Source: JANWYQ01 sp034432445 (GTDB lineage Bacteria; Chloroflexota; Anaerolineae; JAAEKA01). Taken from it: a stretch of 64,000 bases of DNA. A program made the position numbers and the translations under genes. The DNA is taken from assembly GCA_034432445.1 (NCBI GenBank), contig DAOUBX010000124.1:10179-74178 (forward strand), read 5' to 3'. The notes under the pieces are model-generated. The model was not told the origin of the DNA, did not search any database, and saw only the letters and a list, made by a program, of their open reading frames with translations. This document shows, piece after piece, positions 43,801 through 51,419 of this stretch. The number at the start of each line of letters is the position of its first letter. Positions within the stretch are counted from its first letter, which is position 1.

Positions 43801-45933
43801 CGAGTCGTGATCCGTGGACATCATGCAGCCGGTGGCTGCCACGTCAGGCTTCAACCGGCCATCCCATGTCGGTCCGCGGCTGCTGGTCTGGCGCAGGTTT
43901 TGCGTGCCGGGGTTGAGAGATCCGACCGTCAGCGAGTTCTTGGCCGGGCTAAGGATCGAGTAATAGCCGCGCGGCCCACTGGTGGGATCGGCATCGCCGC
44001 TGGGCAAGGTGGCCGTGGTGCAATACTGAGCCGCAATGCCTTGGTTGGCAGCCGCCCACACGATGGTATGGCGCGGGATGGCGGTGGTCCCATCGGTGAG
44101 CTCGCCGCGCGCCAACCGGTCAACGGTCTGCGCGGTTGAGTCGTAGCTGCCGCAGGTCATCACATAGGAGTGGTTGCTGACCTCCATGCCATGGGTGTTG
44201 ACGGCCTCGTTCATTACGCCGGCGTCCCACCCGCCATAAGGCGCAAGACGCACGTTCGGCGCCATGCCGCGCAGTTGGAAGGGCGTGCAGCTGGCGTAGG
44301 GGCAGTTGGTCTGGCTGTTGACGCCGCTGGCGCCGATAATGCCGGCGACGTGCGTGCCATGGCCGTTGTCGTCATTCTGCGTGCGCAGCAGGCGGCCGGC
44401 GAAATCGTTGTGATCGAAGCCGGCAGCCTCGACGCCCGAATCGAACACCCCGACGACCACACCCGTGCCGTCCATGCCGGCGTAGAAGGCCGGGTTGACG
44501 CCGGTGTTGACGTTCTGCACGGCATCGACATCCAGGTCGTTGCGGGCGACATCGTTGAGCAGACGCAGAGGCGCAGGCCCTTCCTCGATCCAACTGATGC
44601 GGTCCTCCTGGCTCAGCGCCGCAATGCGGTCGGCTGGCATGACCAGAGCCCAGGTTTGATTGGCAAAGGGGGAGGCGTTGCCATAGCGGGCCAGGATTGT
44701 ACGGGCTTCGCCCGCCGACACATCGGCGAAGAAGGTAACCAGCAGCTTGACGGTGTTGGCCGTGTCTTTGGCCCAAGGCTCAAAGTTGCCTGCCAACACC
44801 TTGGGATCCACGCGATCCTGCGGCAACACCTGCCCCAGCCAGCGCACCAGCGCAGCAAAGGCCGGATCTTCCAGCCGCGGGCGGGGTGCGGTCACCGAGG
44901 CCGTGTAGAGGGTGTCGCCGACGAAGCGATCCAGCGTGACGCCCAAATCGCTGAGCACGGCGCGCTCACGCTCGCTCGGCTGGCGATAGAGCTGCACGAA
45001 GCCATGCAAGTTTGGCAGCGTGGTACTCCCCAGCGCTTGCAAGAAGTCAGGATCAACGCCCGCCGGCGGCGTGAAGGTGCGGGAACGCAGGGCCAGCTCC
45101 AGACCCTGGCTCTGGAACGACATGGCGTTGATGAACAGGTCTCGCCCTGTGGCGGTCATGGCGGCGGGCGCAGCGTTGAAGCCCCACAACAGGTAGCGAG
45201 ACTGCACCTGGACGATGGGGAACGGGCTGGCGGCGCCGGCCAGCGAGGCCAAACGCACGCCGTCGGGCAGCCGTTCGGCCAGAGGGATGGCAATTGCAGG
45301 CTGTTCGCTTTGGTAGAGCCGCAGTTGGCCGTTGCCGGGGATGCTGATCGGCCGCGGCGTCGTGTAGAAACGCTGGCTATCGCCGAAGTCGGCAACCTGG
45401 ACGACGGCCGACTGCGTGCGTTGGCCGTTGGGATAGCCGATTTCCAGGCCAAGGCGGCCAAAGAAGGCGTGACCGCCTGCGCCAATGCCCACGACCGGCA
45501 AGCCCGAAGCCTGCACCGCTTCCAGCAAACCTGGCTCAGGCTGCCACGTGCCATCAGCGCCCGTGTCAGACCCGATCACGATCAGATCGTACTGGCGGAA
45601 ATCGGGGATGGCGGTGAGAGCGGCTGTTTGTGCGGCACCGCTGCCGACGGCAACCAGCGGCAACCGCACCTTGAAGCGGCGATCGCCCGGCGTGCCGACG
45701 CGCACGGCCTGAGCGCTGTAGCCGTTGGCGTTGAGGAGGTCGACGAAGGATTGCGCCGCGGCGGCATCGGTAGTGTACAGGAGAGCCACGCGCACAGGGC
45801 CCTCAGTCTGGGCAGCGACCGGAGCAGGCGGCGCCAGAGGGCCGAGCAAACTCATCAGCATGGTCAAGGCGAGCAACAGCGAGAGGCTGCGCAGCCTTTT
45901 GACGGTTGGGAGCGAGCGACGGTGAGTTCTCAC
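40801..45933 (-). CDS. Giant secreted subtilisin-like protease with vWA domain
   Basis: A 1710-aa exported protein with a signal peptide (RRSLPTVKRLRSLSLLLALT, cleavage near VAAQ-T). Residues about 45-280 form a Rossmann-like domain (IVIGSDTGADG, GIGAGGHAFFGRLGLEIGYP). The S8 peptidase domain follows with Asp498 (VVGVFDSGV), His525 (NGHGTHVAGI) and Ser721 (CGTSMAAPAVSGIA), then a P/PPC-type beta region. A von Willebrand A domain has an intact MIDAS DHSGS at 1082-1086. The last 230 residues repeat the N-terminal domain (VVGPDTG, GLGEGGYAFFGRLGLDIGYA). The GTG start follows AAGGA. Likely a surface or extracellular protease; the duplicated end domains and vWA suggest binding functions (inferred). 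Confidence 0.85.
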   Translation of the reverse strand: MRTHRRSLPTVKRLRSLSLLLALTMLMSLLGPLAPPAPVAAQTEGPVRVALLYTTDAAAAQSFVDLLNANGYSAQAVRVGTPGDRRFKVRLPLVAVGSGAAQTAALTAIPDFRQYDLIVIGSDTGADGTWQPEPGLLEAVQASGLPVVGIGAGGHAFFGRLGLEIGYPNGQRTQSAVVQVADFGDSQRFYTTPRPISIPGNGQLRLYQSEQPAIAIPLAERLPDGVRLASLAGAASPFPIVQVQSRYLLWGFNAAPAAMTATGRDLFINAMSFQSQGLELALRSRTFTPPAGVDPDFLQALGSTTLPNLHGFVQLYRQPSERERAVLSDLGVTLDRFVGDTLYTASVTAPRPRLEDPAFAALVRWLGQVLPQDRVDPKVLAGNFEPWAKDTANTVKLLVTFFADVSAGEARTILARYGNASPFANQTWALVMPADRIAALSQEDRISWIEEGPAPLRLLNDVARNDLDVDAVQNVNTGVNPAFYAGMDGTGVVVGVFDSGVEAAGFDHNDFAGRLLRTQNDDNGHGTHVAGIIGASGVNSQTNCPYASCTPFQLRGMAPNVRLAPYGGWDAGVMNEAVNTHGMEVSNHSYVMTCGSYDSTAQTVDRLARGELTDGTTAIPRHTIVWAAANQGIAAQYCTTATLPSGDADPTSGPRGYYSILSPAKNSLTVGSLNPGTQNLRQTSSRGPTWDGRLKPDVAATGCMMSTDHDSQGYVSKCGTSMAAPAVSGIAALMTEQFHQTYPSAGRPYNSTIKALLIQTATDLVHEPAQPGFVEYGWNDPDSGQPVIFHAGPDWSTGYGRVNARRAVAAIRARNFVEGTVSPADPTDTYTVQVTPGRAELKFTLVWDDEPGNPMLGIQAAQLVNDLDLTLQAPDGTIWRPWVLPALPRNNSTFNASNQDTGLADPIVRATHVLPATRGVDRLNNVEQVQVPNPAPGVWTITVTRFALPNGNAQRYSLAGDFRQLNIVSPQTGNVAEAGDPVNPNVVLVVLEANASSGGASSLADATAADFQVQVGGTAAAVISGLPVGDRFFLNVRPQAGVYSAGSKYDLTVTWNGYGADTETRAILFTEREVTDRAIVVDHSGSMSEYDKMAAAKNAARLFIDQSLPADRIAVVGFSTNASTPYPITLVSDSPLTPELNAAKAAVDAFTPGGMTAIGKGLLAGQAQVTAAPADYSVADRIVLLTDGMENVDPLYDTAAVRGVIEPTNTIIDGIAVGPASAGFHALVQTIAGENGGDFFAVTEEGVAKALEDTATAAGSGNASWPQTLPNRLGDIYKTIAEDMLGESRLLQEHGRTDGSAPRAWRLEVPEGLKRLTLAVNWSLYNNRLRLIVTDPNGVVYRYDPQRPDTNRFCRTDPTHETCIIPDPAPGVWRVALEYLDTRKDNEFVLWASAKTEVSFQLLVGTPARELATGAPVHLIGFLSQAGRPLPDQLVTVNIFGPGGGEPVSLPLLDDGQHGDGKKDDGIYANFFWQGFAAGPYAVRGAAVGQDRLGRPFTLFKNVSFHLRPRALYVHADDVQTALRYKALIDDNGMVIDLAHVNSVPSLDLQRYRLVVVGPDTGSLNRWGTEEALRHILRYKRPVLGLGEGGYAFFGRLGLDIGYANGAHSSGVAIRPGNQTDAIWRYPYEFDLRDVRRMTLYERSSPRVDIFLGNQPTGVLVFGRQDNDDRYANLIMENGQWMLWGFQDGPATMTAEGQRLLVNTVYRTMQ

Positions 45934-45986
45934 AGGTCAGTTCCTTTCCATGTTGTGCAAAACTGTTGTCGTTTGGCGTCGCATCC

Positions 45987-46362
45987 GTAGCTACTCAGGC
46001 TGGTGCGGCAGAGAGACTACGCACGGCGAGGCCGACTACAGCGCTTGAAAAGACGGTGTGGTGGGGCGTAGGTTAGGTCTACACCTGGGCCAGCGACTCC
46101 GCAAGCCCTGGGCAAGGTTGCTGCTCTCACTCATGTTTAACGCTTTTGCGCATCACCTCTGCGGCACAACCCGCCAGCCACCACAATCCGCGCGATCAGG
46201 GAGCAGACGCGTGGCAAGCGTATGTGTCCAAAGCTGGTTGAGCGCCAGACCCTTCGAGGTTCCTTGGTTGCTCACGCAGCGCCGCAAAAGCAGTTGCTGT
46301 GTCGATCGCGAGGCACCGTAAGCACAGACACCCAAGGGTCTCAACCGACTTCAAACACACCC
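45987..46362. repeat. Non-coding repeat element related to 9082-9365
   Basis: This gene-free stretch starts with GTAGCTACTCAGG (45987-45999), close to GTAACTRCTCAG at the other elements, and ends with GGTCTCAACCGACTTC..AAACACACC (46337-46361), matching 9341-9365 at about 23 of 25 bases. No ORF in between looks real. The remainder to 46511 holds only a short palindromic GGGGCACGAACCCC-like patch near 46375-46390 and the leader of the cupin gene. Confidence 0.45.
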
Positions 46363-46511
46363 ATTTCAGTCTTGGGGCACGAACCCCTTTGGGTCGTGGG
46401 CTAACGGCGCGTGACAGTCACGCGTTGAGAGACTTGAAGGGTTTGCCTGAACCAGAGCATCTATGATAGACTCCATGCCCGTGCGTTGACCACTGCTTGC
46501 GGAGGTTTGCC

Positions 46512-46955
46512 ATGTCGTCATCAGAAGCACATCACCCCACCCCCACCGCTGCTGCCGAGATCATCACCGTTCGCCCTGATGCCGAAGTGCTGTCGCGCCA
46601 GCAGCTCCCCTATTTCGTTGGCATCTCCCAGGACACGGCTGGCGCTACCGGTATTTCCCTGAACCTGATCGTCATTCCCCCGGGCGGCGCGGCCGCGCCG
46701 CACATCCACCAAGGCTACGAAACGGCCATCTATATCCTGGAGGGCCAGGTGCGCACCTTGTACGGCCCCGGTCTGCGTCAGGAAACCATCAACCAGGCCG
46801 GTGATTTCCTGTTCATCCCGGCAAATGTGCCTCACCAGCCGATCAACTTGAGCAGTACACAGCCTGCCAAGGCTCTGGTGGCGCGCAACGACCCCAACGA
46901 ACAAGAAAGCGTCGTCATCTACAACCCCGCGGCCGAGGCGGATGCCGCAGGATGA
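46512..46955 (+). CDS. Cupin-domain protein
   Basis: A 147-aa single-domain cupin. PPGGAAAPHIHQGYETAIYI carries the first motif (G..HxH...E) and FLFIPANVPHQPINLS the second, with metal-binding His and Glu residues present. LEGQVRTLYGPGLRQ lies between. Such proteins bind a small ligand or are simple metal-dependent isomerases or dioxygenases; the substrate is unknown. The ATG at 46512 sits behind GGAGGTTT; the TTG at 46497 would place that site within the gene. Its stop overlaps the RNase H start by four bases. Confidence 0.8.
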   Translation: MSSSEAHHPTPTAAAEIITVRPDAEVLSRQQLPYFVGISQDTAGATGISLNLIVIPPGGAAAPHIHQGYETAIYILEGQVRTLYGPGLRQETINQAGDFLFIPANVPHQPINLSSTQPAKALVARNDPNEQESVVIYNPAAEADAAG

Positions 46956-47464
46956 GCGACCTGCCTCAGGTAACCATCTACACCGACGGCGGTGCGCTGG
47001 GCAACCCGGGCCCCGGCGGCTATGGTGTGGTCATGCTCTACAAGGGCCACCGCAAGGAGCTCTCTGGCGGGTATCGGTTGACCACGAACAACCGCATGGA
47101 GTTGATGGCCGTCATTCGCGCCTTGGAGGCGCTGAACACGCGCTGCGCGGTGACGCTCTACACCGACTCGCGCTACGTGGCCGACAGCATCAACTTGGGC
47201 TGGGCCAAGCGCTGGCGCGCCAATGGCTGGCGCAAGAACAAGAGCGAGCCGGCGCTCAACCCCGACCTGTGGGAGCGCGTGCTCGACTTGCTGGAGCAGC
47301 ACGACGTGCGCGTGGTGTGGGTCAGGGGCCACGCGGGCACACCGGAGAACGAGCGCTGCGATCAGCTCTCGGTGGCCGCAGCGCGGCAGCCCAACCTTCC
47401 GGCCGACGAGATCTACGAAGCCAGCAACCCTACGCCGGGCCCGACCAAGAACTGGATGACGTAG
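46952..47464 (+). CDS. rnhA: Ribonuclease HI
   Basis: Degrades the RNA strand of RNA-DNA hybrids, for example R-loops and replication primers. The catalytic acids are all present: Asp in VTIYTDGGALGNPGPGGYG, Glu in TNNRMELMAVIRAL, Asp in VTLYTDSRYVADSI, and the final His/Asp in WVRGHAGTPENERCDQLS. WRANGWRKNKSEPALNPDLW is the basic handle region. 170 aa. Translationally coupled to the upstream cupin gene. Confidence 0.95.
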   Translation: MSDLPQVTIYTDGGALGNPGPGGYGVVMLYKGHRKELSGGYRLTTNNRMELMAVIRALEALNTRCAVTLYTDSRYVADSINLGWAKRWRANGWRKNKSEPALNPDLWERVLDLLEQHDVRVVWVRGHAGTPENERCDQLSVAAARQPNLPADEIYEASNPTPGPTKNWMT

Positions 47465-47509
47465 GACGGCGGATGGCCAAGCCGGCGAGGCGGAAAGGAA
47501 CGACAAGCG

Positions 47510-47893
47510 ATGGAATACTTTCTGACCAGCGTTGATCAAAGCGGGCGAGCGTTCAAGGAACGGTTTACCGATTTGGGCGCTGTTGCTGCGCGCGCCGTCG
47601 AGTTATTCGCTGCGGCGTCGTCCACAGGTCAACGCCAGCCAACCGCCATCACCGACACGGGCGATCGACTGCTGCTGGGTCGGGCTGAGATCGCCCGGCT
47701 GGCAACCATCGTTGACAAATCTTCGCCCGTGGGAGACCAGATCGCGCAGCGCGTGTTCGGAGACCTCGATGCTGCCACGCTGGACGAGCTGTGTCGCTGG
47801 TTGCTTTTCCGGCTGCGGACTGCGGGGGTCGGCGCCCAACAGCGTCTGCACGTCATCAGCGCGATCCTGGATGCGGTCACGCCGGATGCTTAG
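47510..47893 (+). CDS. Hypothetical protein
   Basis: A 127-aa soluble protein that I do not recognise. It is mostly helical, with FKERFTDLGAVAARAVELFA, DRLLLGRAEIARLATIVDKS and LDELCRWLLFRLRTAGVGAQ. No Cys/His cluster, signal peptide or catalytic motif. AAGGA is present ten bases before the ATG and codon use resembles its neighbours, so it is likely real and may be transcribed with rnhA, 45 bases upstream. Confidence 0.55.
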   Translation: MEYFLTSVDQSGRAFKERFTDLGAVAARAVELFAAASSTGQRQPTAITDTGDRLLLGRAEIARLATIVDKSSPVGDQIAQRVFGDLDAATLDELCRWLLFRLRTAGVGAQQRLHVISAILDAVTPDA

Positions 47894-47946
47894 CAACGAC
47901 AAAGACCGCGCCGTTGGTCTCGCCGATGCGACTCTGTGGTATCCGC

Positions 47947-48145
47947 AGAGGTAACTACTCAGCCATAGGTGCCGGGCATTTGGATTCTAACCTAAAAGTC
48001 GCTCGGGCCGGTCTCCGACCGTGCCCGCCGCGCTTTCATTGACGGTTGTGCGCCCAGCGCATGGGCATCTGGTTTGCAAGCGTGTCTGCGAAGCCAACCT
48101 AGGTCGCAAATCGCCTACAAATGCCCGGCACCTGAGCAGTTACGC
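47947..48145. repeat. 200-bp element with nested terminal inverted repeats
   Basis: Outer ends GTAACTACTCAG (47951-47962) and CTGAGCAGTTAC (48132-48143) are inverted copies with one mismatch; a second, perfect 15-bp inverted pair GGTGCCGGGCATTTG / CAAATGCCCGGCACC lies at 47968-47982 and 48118-48132. The outer sequence is the same as at the ends of 9082-9336. No ORF inside. Together with short flanks it fills the 347-base gap before the cytochrome operon and may carry its promoter or be a MITE. Confidence 0.55.
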
Positions 48146-48240
48146 GCAGAGAAAGAATGTGCCGGTGAGCGATCTGAGCGCACCACGTGGATTCGCTCGC
48201 TCTATCAGTCCATTTCGTTGCGTAACCTGCAGGAGGACGT

Positions 48241-49197
48241 ATGCTTCAGCATAACCCCCCACGACGGAGCGTACTTGCCTCGGTGTTTGTCGCCGTAGTG
48301 CTGTTGGCGCTGGCGCTCTTTCAGTCTGTGTCGGCCGCTGCGACTGCGCCCCAGTCCACCGGTCCGGAACGGTGCGCTGTCTGTCATCGCGCTGAAACCC
48401 AGGACTGGCAGAACTCGCCCCACGCGCAAGCCATCGACCCGCTTCATCATGATGCCTTGATCCGGGAATGCAACACTGCGGCGGGCGAAGATTGCACCTG
48501 TTTGACCTGCCACACCACCAACTTCGACACCACTACCGAGCAATTTGCCACAGCCGGTGTCACCTGTGAGGCGTGCCACGGCGCCTATGTGGAAGGCCAC
48601 CCGGAAAACGGCGTGATGCAGCTGAGCGTAGACTCGTCGGTGTGCAGCAATTGCCACGTGGACACCTATGAGGATTGGCGGCAGACACCCCACGCGCAGG
48701 CCGGGGTCCAGTGCATCGGTTGCCATCGCTCCCATTCACAAGATCTACGCCTGCAAGACGAGGTGTTGTGCAGATCCTGCCACCGCGACAGACTGGAAGA
48801 CCCTGGTCACGTGGCTCACACCCGCACCGGCGTTAACTGCATCGACTGTCACACAACGCCGTCGGCCACCCATGGTGTAGCCCAAGCCGCCGCAGAGGGC
48901 GGCAATGCCCCCGTCCACGACTTCACCGTGGTTACTGACGTGTGTGCTGAGTGTCACCAGGACATGTTTCGCACCGCAAGCAGCGCAACAGCCCAGCAGG
49001 CATTCTACATCAGTGGCCCACCTGCAACCGTCAGCGAGGCTGCGACGGTGGTGGCTGCGGAAGCAAACCGACGCTGGCTGCAGAGCGCTACGGCCATCAG
49101 CTTCGGGCTAGGGCTGGGCATCGGTGGCATGGGTGGCATTGTATTCGTCCTCATCGTGGCGTTCATTCTGCAGCGACAACGGAGCGCCAAGATATGA
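48241..49197 (+). CDS. Octaheme c-type cytochrome, membrane anchored
   Basis: A 318-aa periplasm-facing electron carrier with eight CXXCH heme sites: CAVCH (45), CLTCH (87), CEACH (109), CSNCH (135), CIGCH (158), CRSCH (177), CIDCH (200) and CAECH (235). An N-terminal signal or anchor helix (about 10-33) and a C-terminal helix (ISFGLGLGIGGMGGIVFVLI) hold it at the membrane. Repeated WQNSPHAQA and WRQTPHAQAGVQC supply likely distal His ligands. It begins behind a strong AGGAGG site and its stop overlaps the Fe-S gene (ATGA). It probably exchanges electrons with the HybA/HybB-like pair that follows; no nitrite- or hydroxylamine-type catalytic heme motif (CXXCK) is seen. Confidence 0.88.
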   Translation: MLQHNPPRRSVLASVFVAVVLLALALFQSVSAAATAPQSTGPERCAVCHRAETQDWQNSPHAQAIDPLHHDALIRECNTAAGEDCTCLTCHTTNFDTTTEQFATAGVTCEACHGAYVEGHPENGVMQLSVDSSVCSNCHVDTYEDWRQTPHAQAGVQCIGCHRSHSQDLRLQDEVLCRSCHRDRLEDPGHVAHTRTGVNCIDCHTTPSATHGVAQAAAEGGNAPVHDFTVVTDVCAECHQDMFRTASSATAQQAFYISGPPATVSEAATVVAAEANRRWLQSATAISFGLGLGIGGMGGIVFVLIVAFILQRQRSAKI

Positions 49198-50111
49198 GCA
49201 CCCGCAAAGATACCTCCTCCCGCCGTGAGTTTCTCAAAACCGCCGGCGCTGGTGTTGCAACCTGGGTCATTGCCGGCGTTGCCGCCGACCCGGCTCAGGC
49301 CAGCAGCGAGCCAGCGTCAGACGCCTATGGGATGTTGATTGACGTCACACGCTGCACGGGCTGCAACTCATGCGCGTTGGCCTGCAAGGAGACCAATGCG
49401 CTTCCGGATCCTGAGACCGTGCCTATCAAGCTGGACAGCGGCGCCTATTCCTACGTCGACGAACGCGAGGCCGCGATTGCTGCTTATCAGCGCCAATCCC
49501 AGTTTGTGAAGCGCCAGTGCATGCACTGTGTGCATCCGGCCTGCGCTTCAGCCTGCACAGTGGGCGCGCTGCACAAGACGCCTGCAGGCCCCGTGGTCTA
49601 TGACAGTCACAAGTGCATTGGCTGCCGTTATTGCCAGTACGCCTGTCCGTTCGGTGTGCCCACTTTTGACTGGAACAATCCTTTGGGGCTGATCCACAAG
49701 TGCCAGATGTGCGTCGAACGGCTGGCGCAAGGGGAGAAACCGGCCTGCGTGGCGGCCTGTCCGGCCGGTGCCATTCAGTTTGGATCGCGGCAGGAGTTGC
49801 TCAACCGGGCGCATGCCCAGATCGCCAGCAACCCGGGCCGTTACATCGACCACGTGTATGGTGAGCACGAAGCCGGTGGCACGTCGGTTCTCTACCTGGC
49901 CGGTGTTCCCTTTGCCAGCCTTGGCCTGCCCGAGCTTGGCCCTGAGCCGATCTCGCGCTACGCGGAACCCGTGATGCGCGCCACGCCGTTCGTGGCTGCC
50001 ACGGTAGCTTCAATGGCCGTGGCGCTCAACTGGCTAATGAAACGGCGTGAGCTTCATATGGCAGAAGTAGAAGCAGACGCCGTCAGGCAGGATGGAGGAA
50101 CACGGCAATGA
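49194..50111 (+). CDS. HybA/DmsB-like 4x[4Fe-4S] electron-transfer subunit, Tat-exported
   Basis: A 305-aa iron-sulfur protein. The Tat motif SSRREFLKTAGAG starts it. Four cysteine groups bind four [4Fe-4S] clusters: CTGCNSCALAC, CMHCVHPACASAC, CIGCRYCQYAC and CQMC with CVAAC. A C-terminal hydrophobic helix (FVAATVASMAVALNWLMKRR) is like that of hydrogenase-2 subunit HybA, so it is anchored on the outer face of the membrane. It bridges the octaheme cytochrome and the NrfD-like subunit; both junctions are four-base overlaps. No hydrogenase or molybdoenzyme subunit is encoded nearby. Confidence 0.9.
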   Translation: MSTRKDTSSRREFLKTAGAGVATWVIAGVAADPAQASSEPASDAYGMLIDVTRCTGCNSCALACKETNALPDPETVPIKLDSGAYSYVDEREAAIAAYQRQSQFVKRQCMHCVHPACASACTVGALHKTPAGPVVYDSHKCIGCRYCQYACPFGVPTFDWNNPLGLIHKCQMCVERLAQGEKPACVAACPAGAIQFGSRQELLNRAHAQIASNPGRYIDHVYGEHEAGGTSVLYLAGVPFASLGLPELGPEPISRYAEPVMRATPFVAATVASMAVALNWLMKRRELHMAEVEADAVRQDGGTRQ

Positions 50112-51280
50112 CCACGAGCATCGTCACAGAACGCAAACCGGCCACAGACATTGGGCTGCCGGCTTTGGATAGCGGGATCGTCGTTGTCTTGTTGGCCTTG
50201 CTCACACTCGTCGGTGTCGTAGCCGGCGTTGTCCGTCTTCTCTTGGGTCTAGGGCCCACGACCAACCTGTCAGACGCTTACACGTGGGGCATTTGGATCG
50301 GCTTCGACTTCACCCTCATCGCATTTGCCGGCGCAGGCTTCACCATGGCGTTCATTGTCCACGTCCTGCGCCAGCATCAGTACGGCGACGCAGTACGCCC
50401 CGCTATTCTGACCGGCCTGCTGGGCTATGTGGCTGTGCTTCTGCTTCTGGTCCTTGACCTGGGCCGCCCGGATCGTTTCTACAACTTCCTCTTGTATTGG
50501 AACGTCCACTCGCCCCTGTTTGAGATCAGCTGGTGCATCCTGCTCTACACAACGGTGCTGGTGATCGAGAGCAGCCCCTTCGCTCTGGAACGCTTGCAGC
50601 GGCACAAGCTGCTCCGGCTGGCCTTCAAGGTGCTGTTGCCCGTGTCAATCGTGGGCGTCATGCTGTCCACTCTGCATCAGTCCACCCTGGGCACGCTCTA
50701 CCTGAACATGCCACACCGGCTCCACCCCTTGTGGTTCACGCCTATCTTGTCTCTCTTGTTCTTCGTCTCCTCGGTCATGTCCGGCCTCAGCATGGCGATC
50801 CTGGTGTACATGGCCGCAGCGCGCATCACCGGCCGTCCGATCAAAGAGGCGATCGTGCTGGGGTTGAGCCGCATTGTGGGCTGGGTCAGCGTTCTCTATG
50901 TGGCGCTAAAGGTTGCCGATCTGGCAATTGCCGGTGAACTCTCTCTGCTGTGGAACTCCGGCGTGCTTGGTTGGCTGATGGTGTTGGAACTGGCGGTTTT
51001 CGCTGCGTTGCCTGCGCTCTTGCTGTTGATGCCACGCTTGCGCTCCCGTCGCAGCGTGCAGATCGGCGCCCCCTTGCTCATTCTAGCCGGCGTGTTGTTG
51101 AACCGCTTCAGCGCCACGATGTTCGCCCAGAAGCTGCCGCCAGGAACCACCTACGTCCCCCACTGGCTGGAATGGCTATCGACTATCGGTGTCCTGGCCG
51201 GAGTCGCCCTGGCGTGGTATTTTGGTGTACGCTACTTAGTGATCTTCGACAGCCAGGCGGAGGCTAAGTATCACACGTAG
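50108..51280 (+). CDS. NrfD/HybB-family quinone-interacting membrane subunit
   Basis: A 390-aa integral protein with about ten hydrophobic helices, homologous in pattern to HybB/PsrC: TNLSDAYTWGIWIGFDFTLI, LLVLDLGRPDRFYNFLLYWN, and LSTLHQSTLGTLYLNMPHRL are the typical blocks, including the conserved histidines. It should bind menaquinone in the membrane and exchange electrons with the Fe-S subunit encoded just before it. Ends 140 bases before a strong terminator. Confidence 0.9.
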   Translation: MTTSIVTERKPATDIGLPALDSGIVVVLLALLTLVGVVAGVVRLLLGLGPTTNLSDAYTWGIWIGFDFTLIAFAGAGFTMAFIVHVLRQHQYGDAVRPAILTGLLGYVAVLLLLVLDLGRPDRFYNFLLYWNVHSPLFEISWCILLYTTVLVIESSPFALERLQRHKLLRLAFKVLLPVSIVGVMLSTLHQSTLGTLYLNMPHRLHPLWFTPILSLLFFVSSVMSGLSMAILVYMAAARITGRPIKEAIVLGLSRIVGWVSVLYVALKVADLAIAGELSLLWNSGVLGWLMVLELAVFAALPALLLLMPRLRSRRSVQIGAPLLILAGVLLNRFSATMFAQKLPPGTTYVPHWLEWLSTIGVLAGVALAWYFGVRYLVIFDSQAEAKYHT

Positions 51281-51371
51281 ACAGTGCCTGCCAAGCAGCA
51301 ACAGGGAGTGCGGCGGAGTTAGGCCGGCGTGCCAACGTTGGCTAGCCGCGTAGAGCGCGTAGAGATGGCAA

Positions 51372-51412
51372 AAGACCTCTTGCTCCGGCCCAATGCCGGG
51401 GCAAGAGGTCTT
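51372..51412. terminator. Bidirectional terminator between convergent genes
   Basis: A perfect 12-bp stem AAGACCTCTTGC/GCAAGAGGTCTT (51372-51383, 51401-51412) topped by an inner CCGGC/GCCGG stem. It lies between the stop of the NrfD-like gene (+) and the stop of the PHP gene (-). Confidence 0.8.
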
Positions 51413-51419
51413 CTTGCAC

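Noticed and set aside
44170..45990. Long open frame (606 codons) on the + strand opposite the subtilisin gene
   Set aside because: It is the complement of a well-supported protease with catalytic triad and signal peptide; its composition (His, Arg, Gly-rich) is that of a GC-rich shadow frame.
46058..46321. Small ORF in the gap before the cupin gene
   Set aside because: Sits inside a repeat-like gene-free region, no ribosome site and no recognisable motif.
45934..46511. tRNA or riboswitch in the larger intergenic gaps
   Set aside because: No cloverleaf with a TTCRA arm and CCA-type end, and no recognisable riboswitch core, could be found by eye in this or the gaps at 8732, 47894 and 63187.
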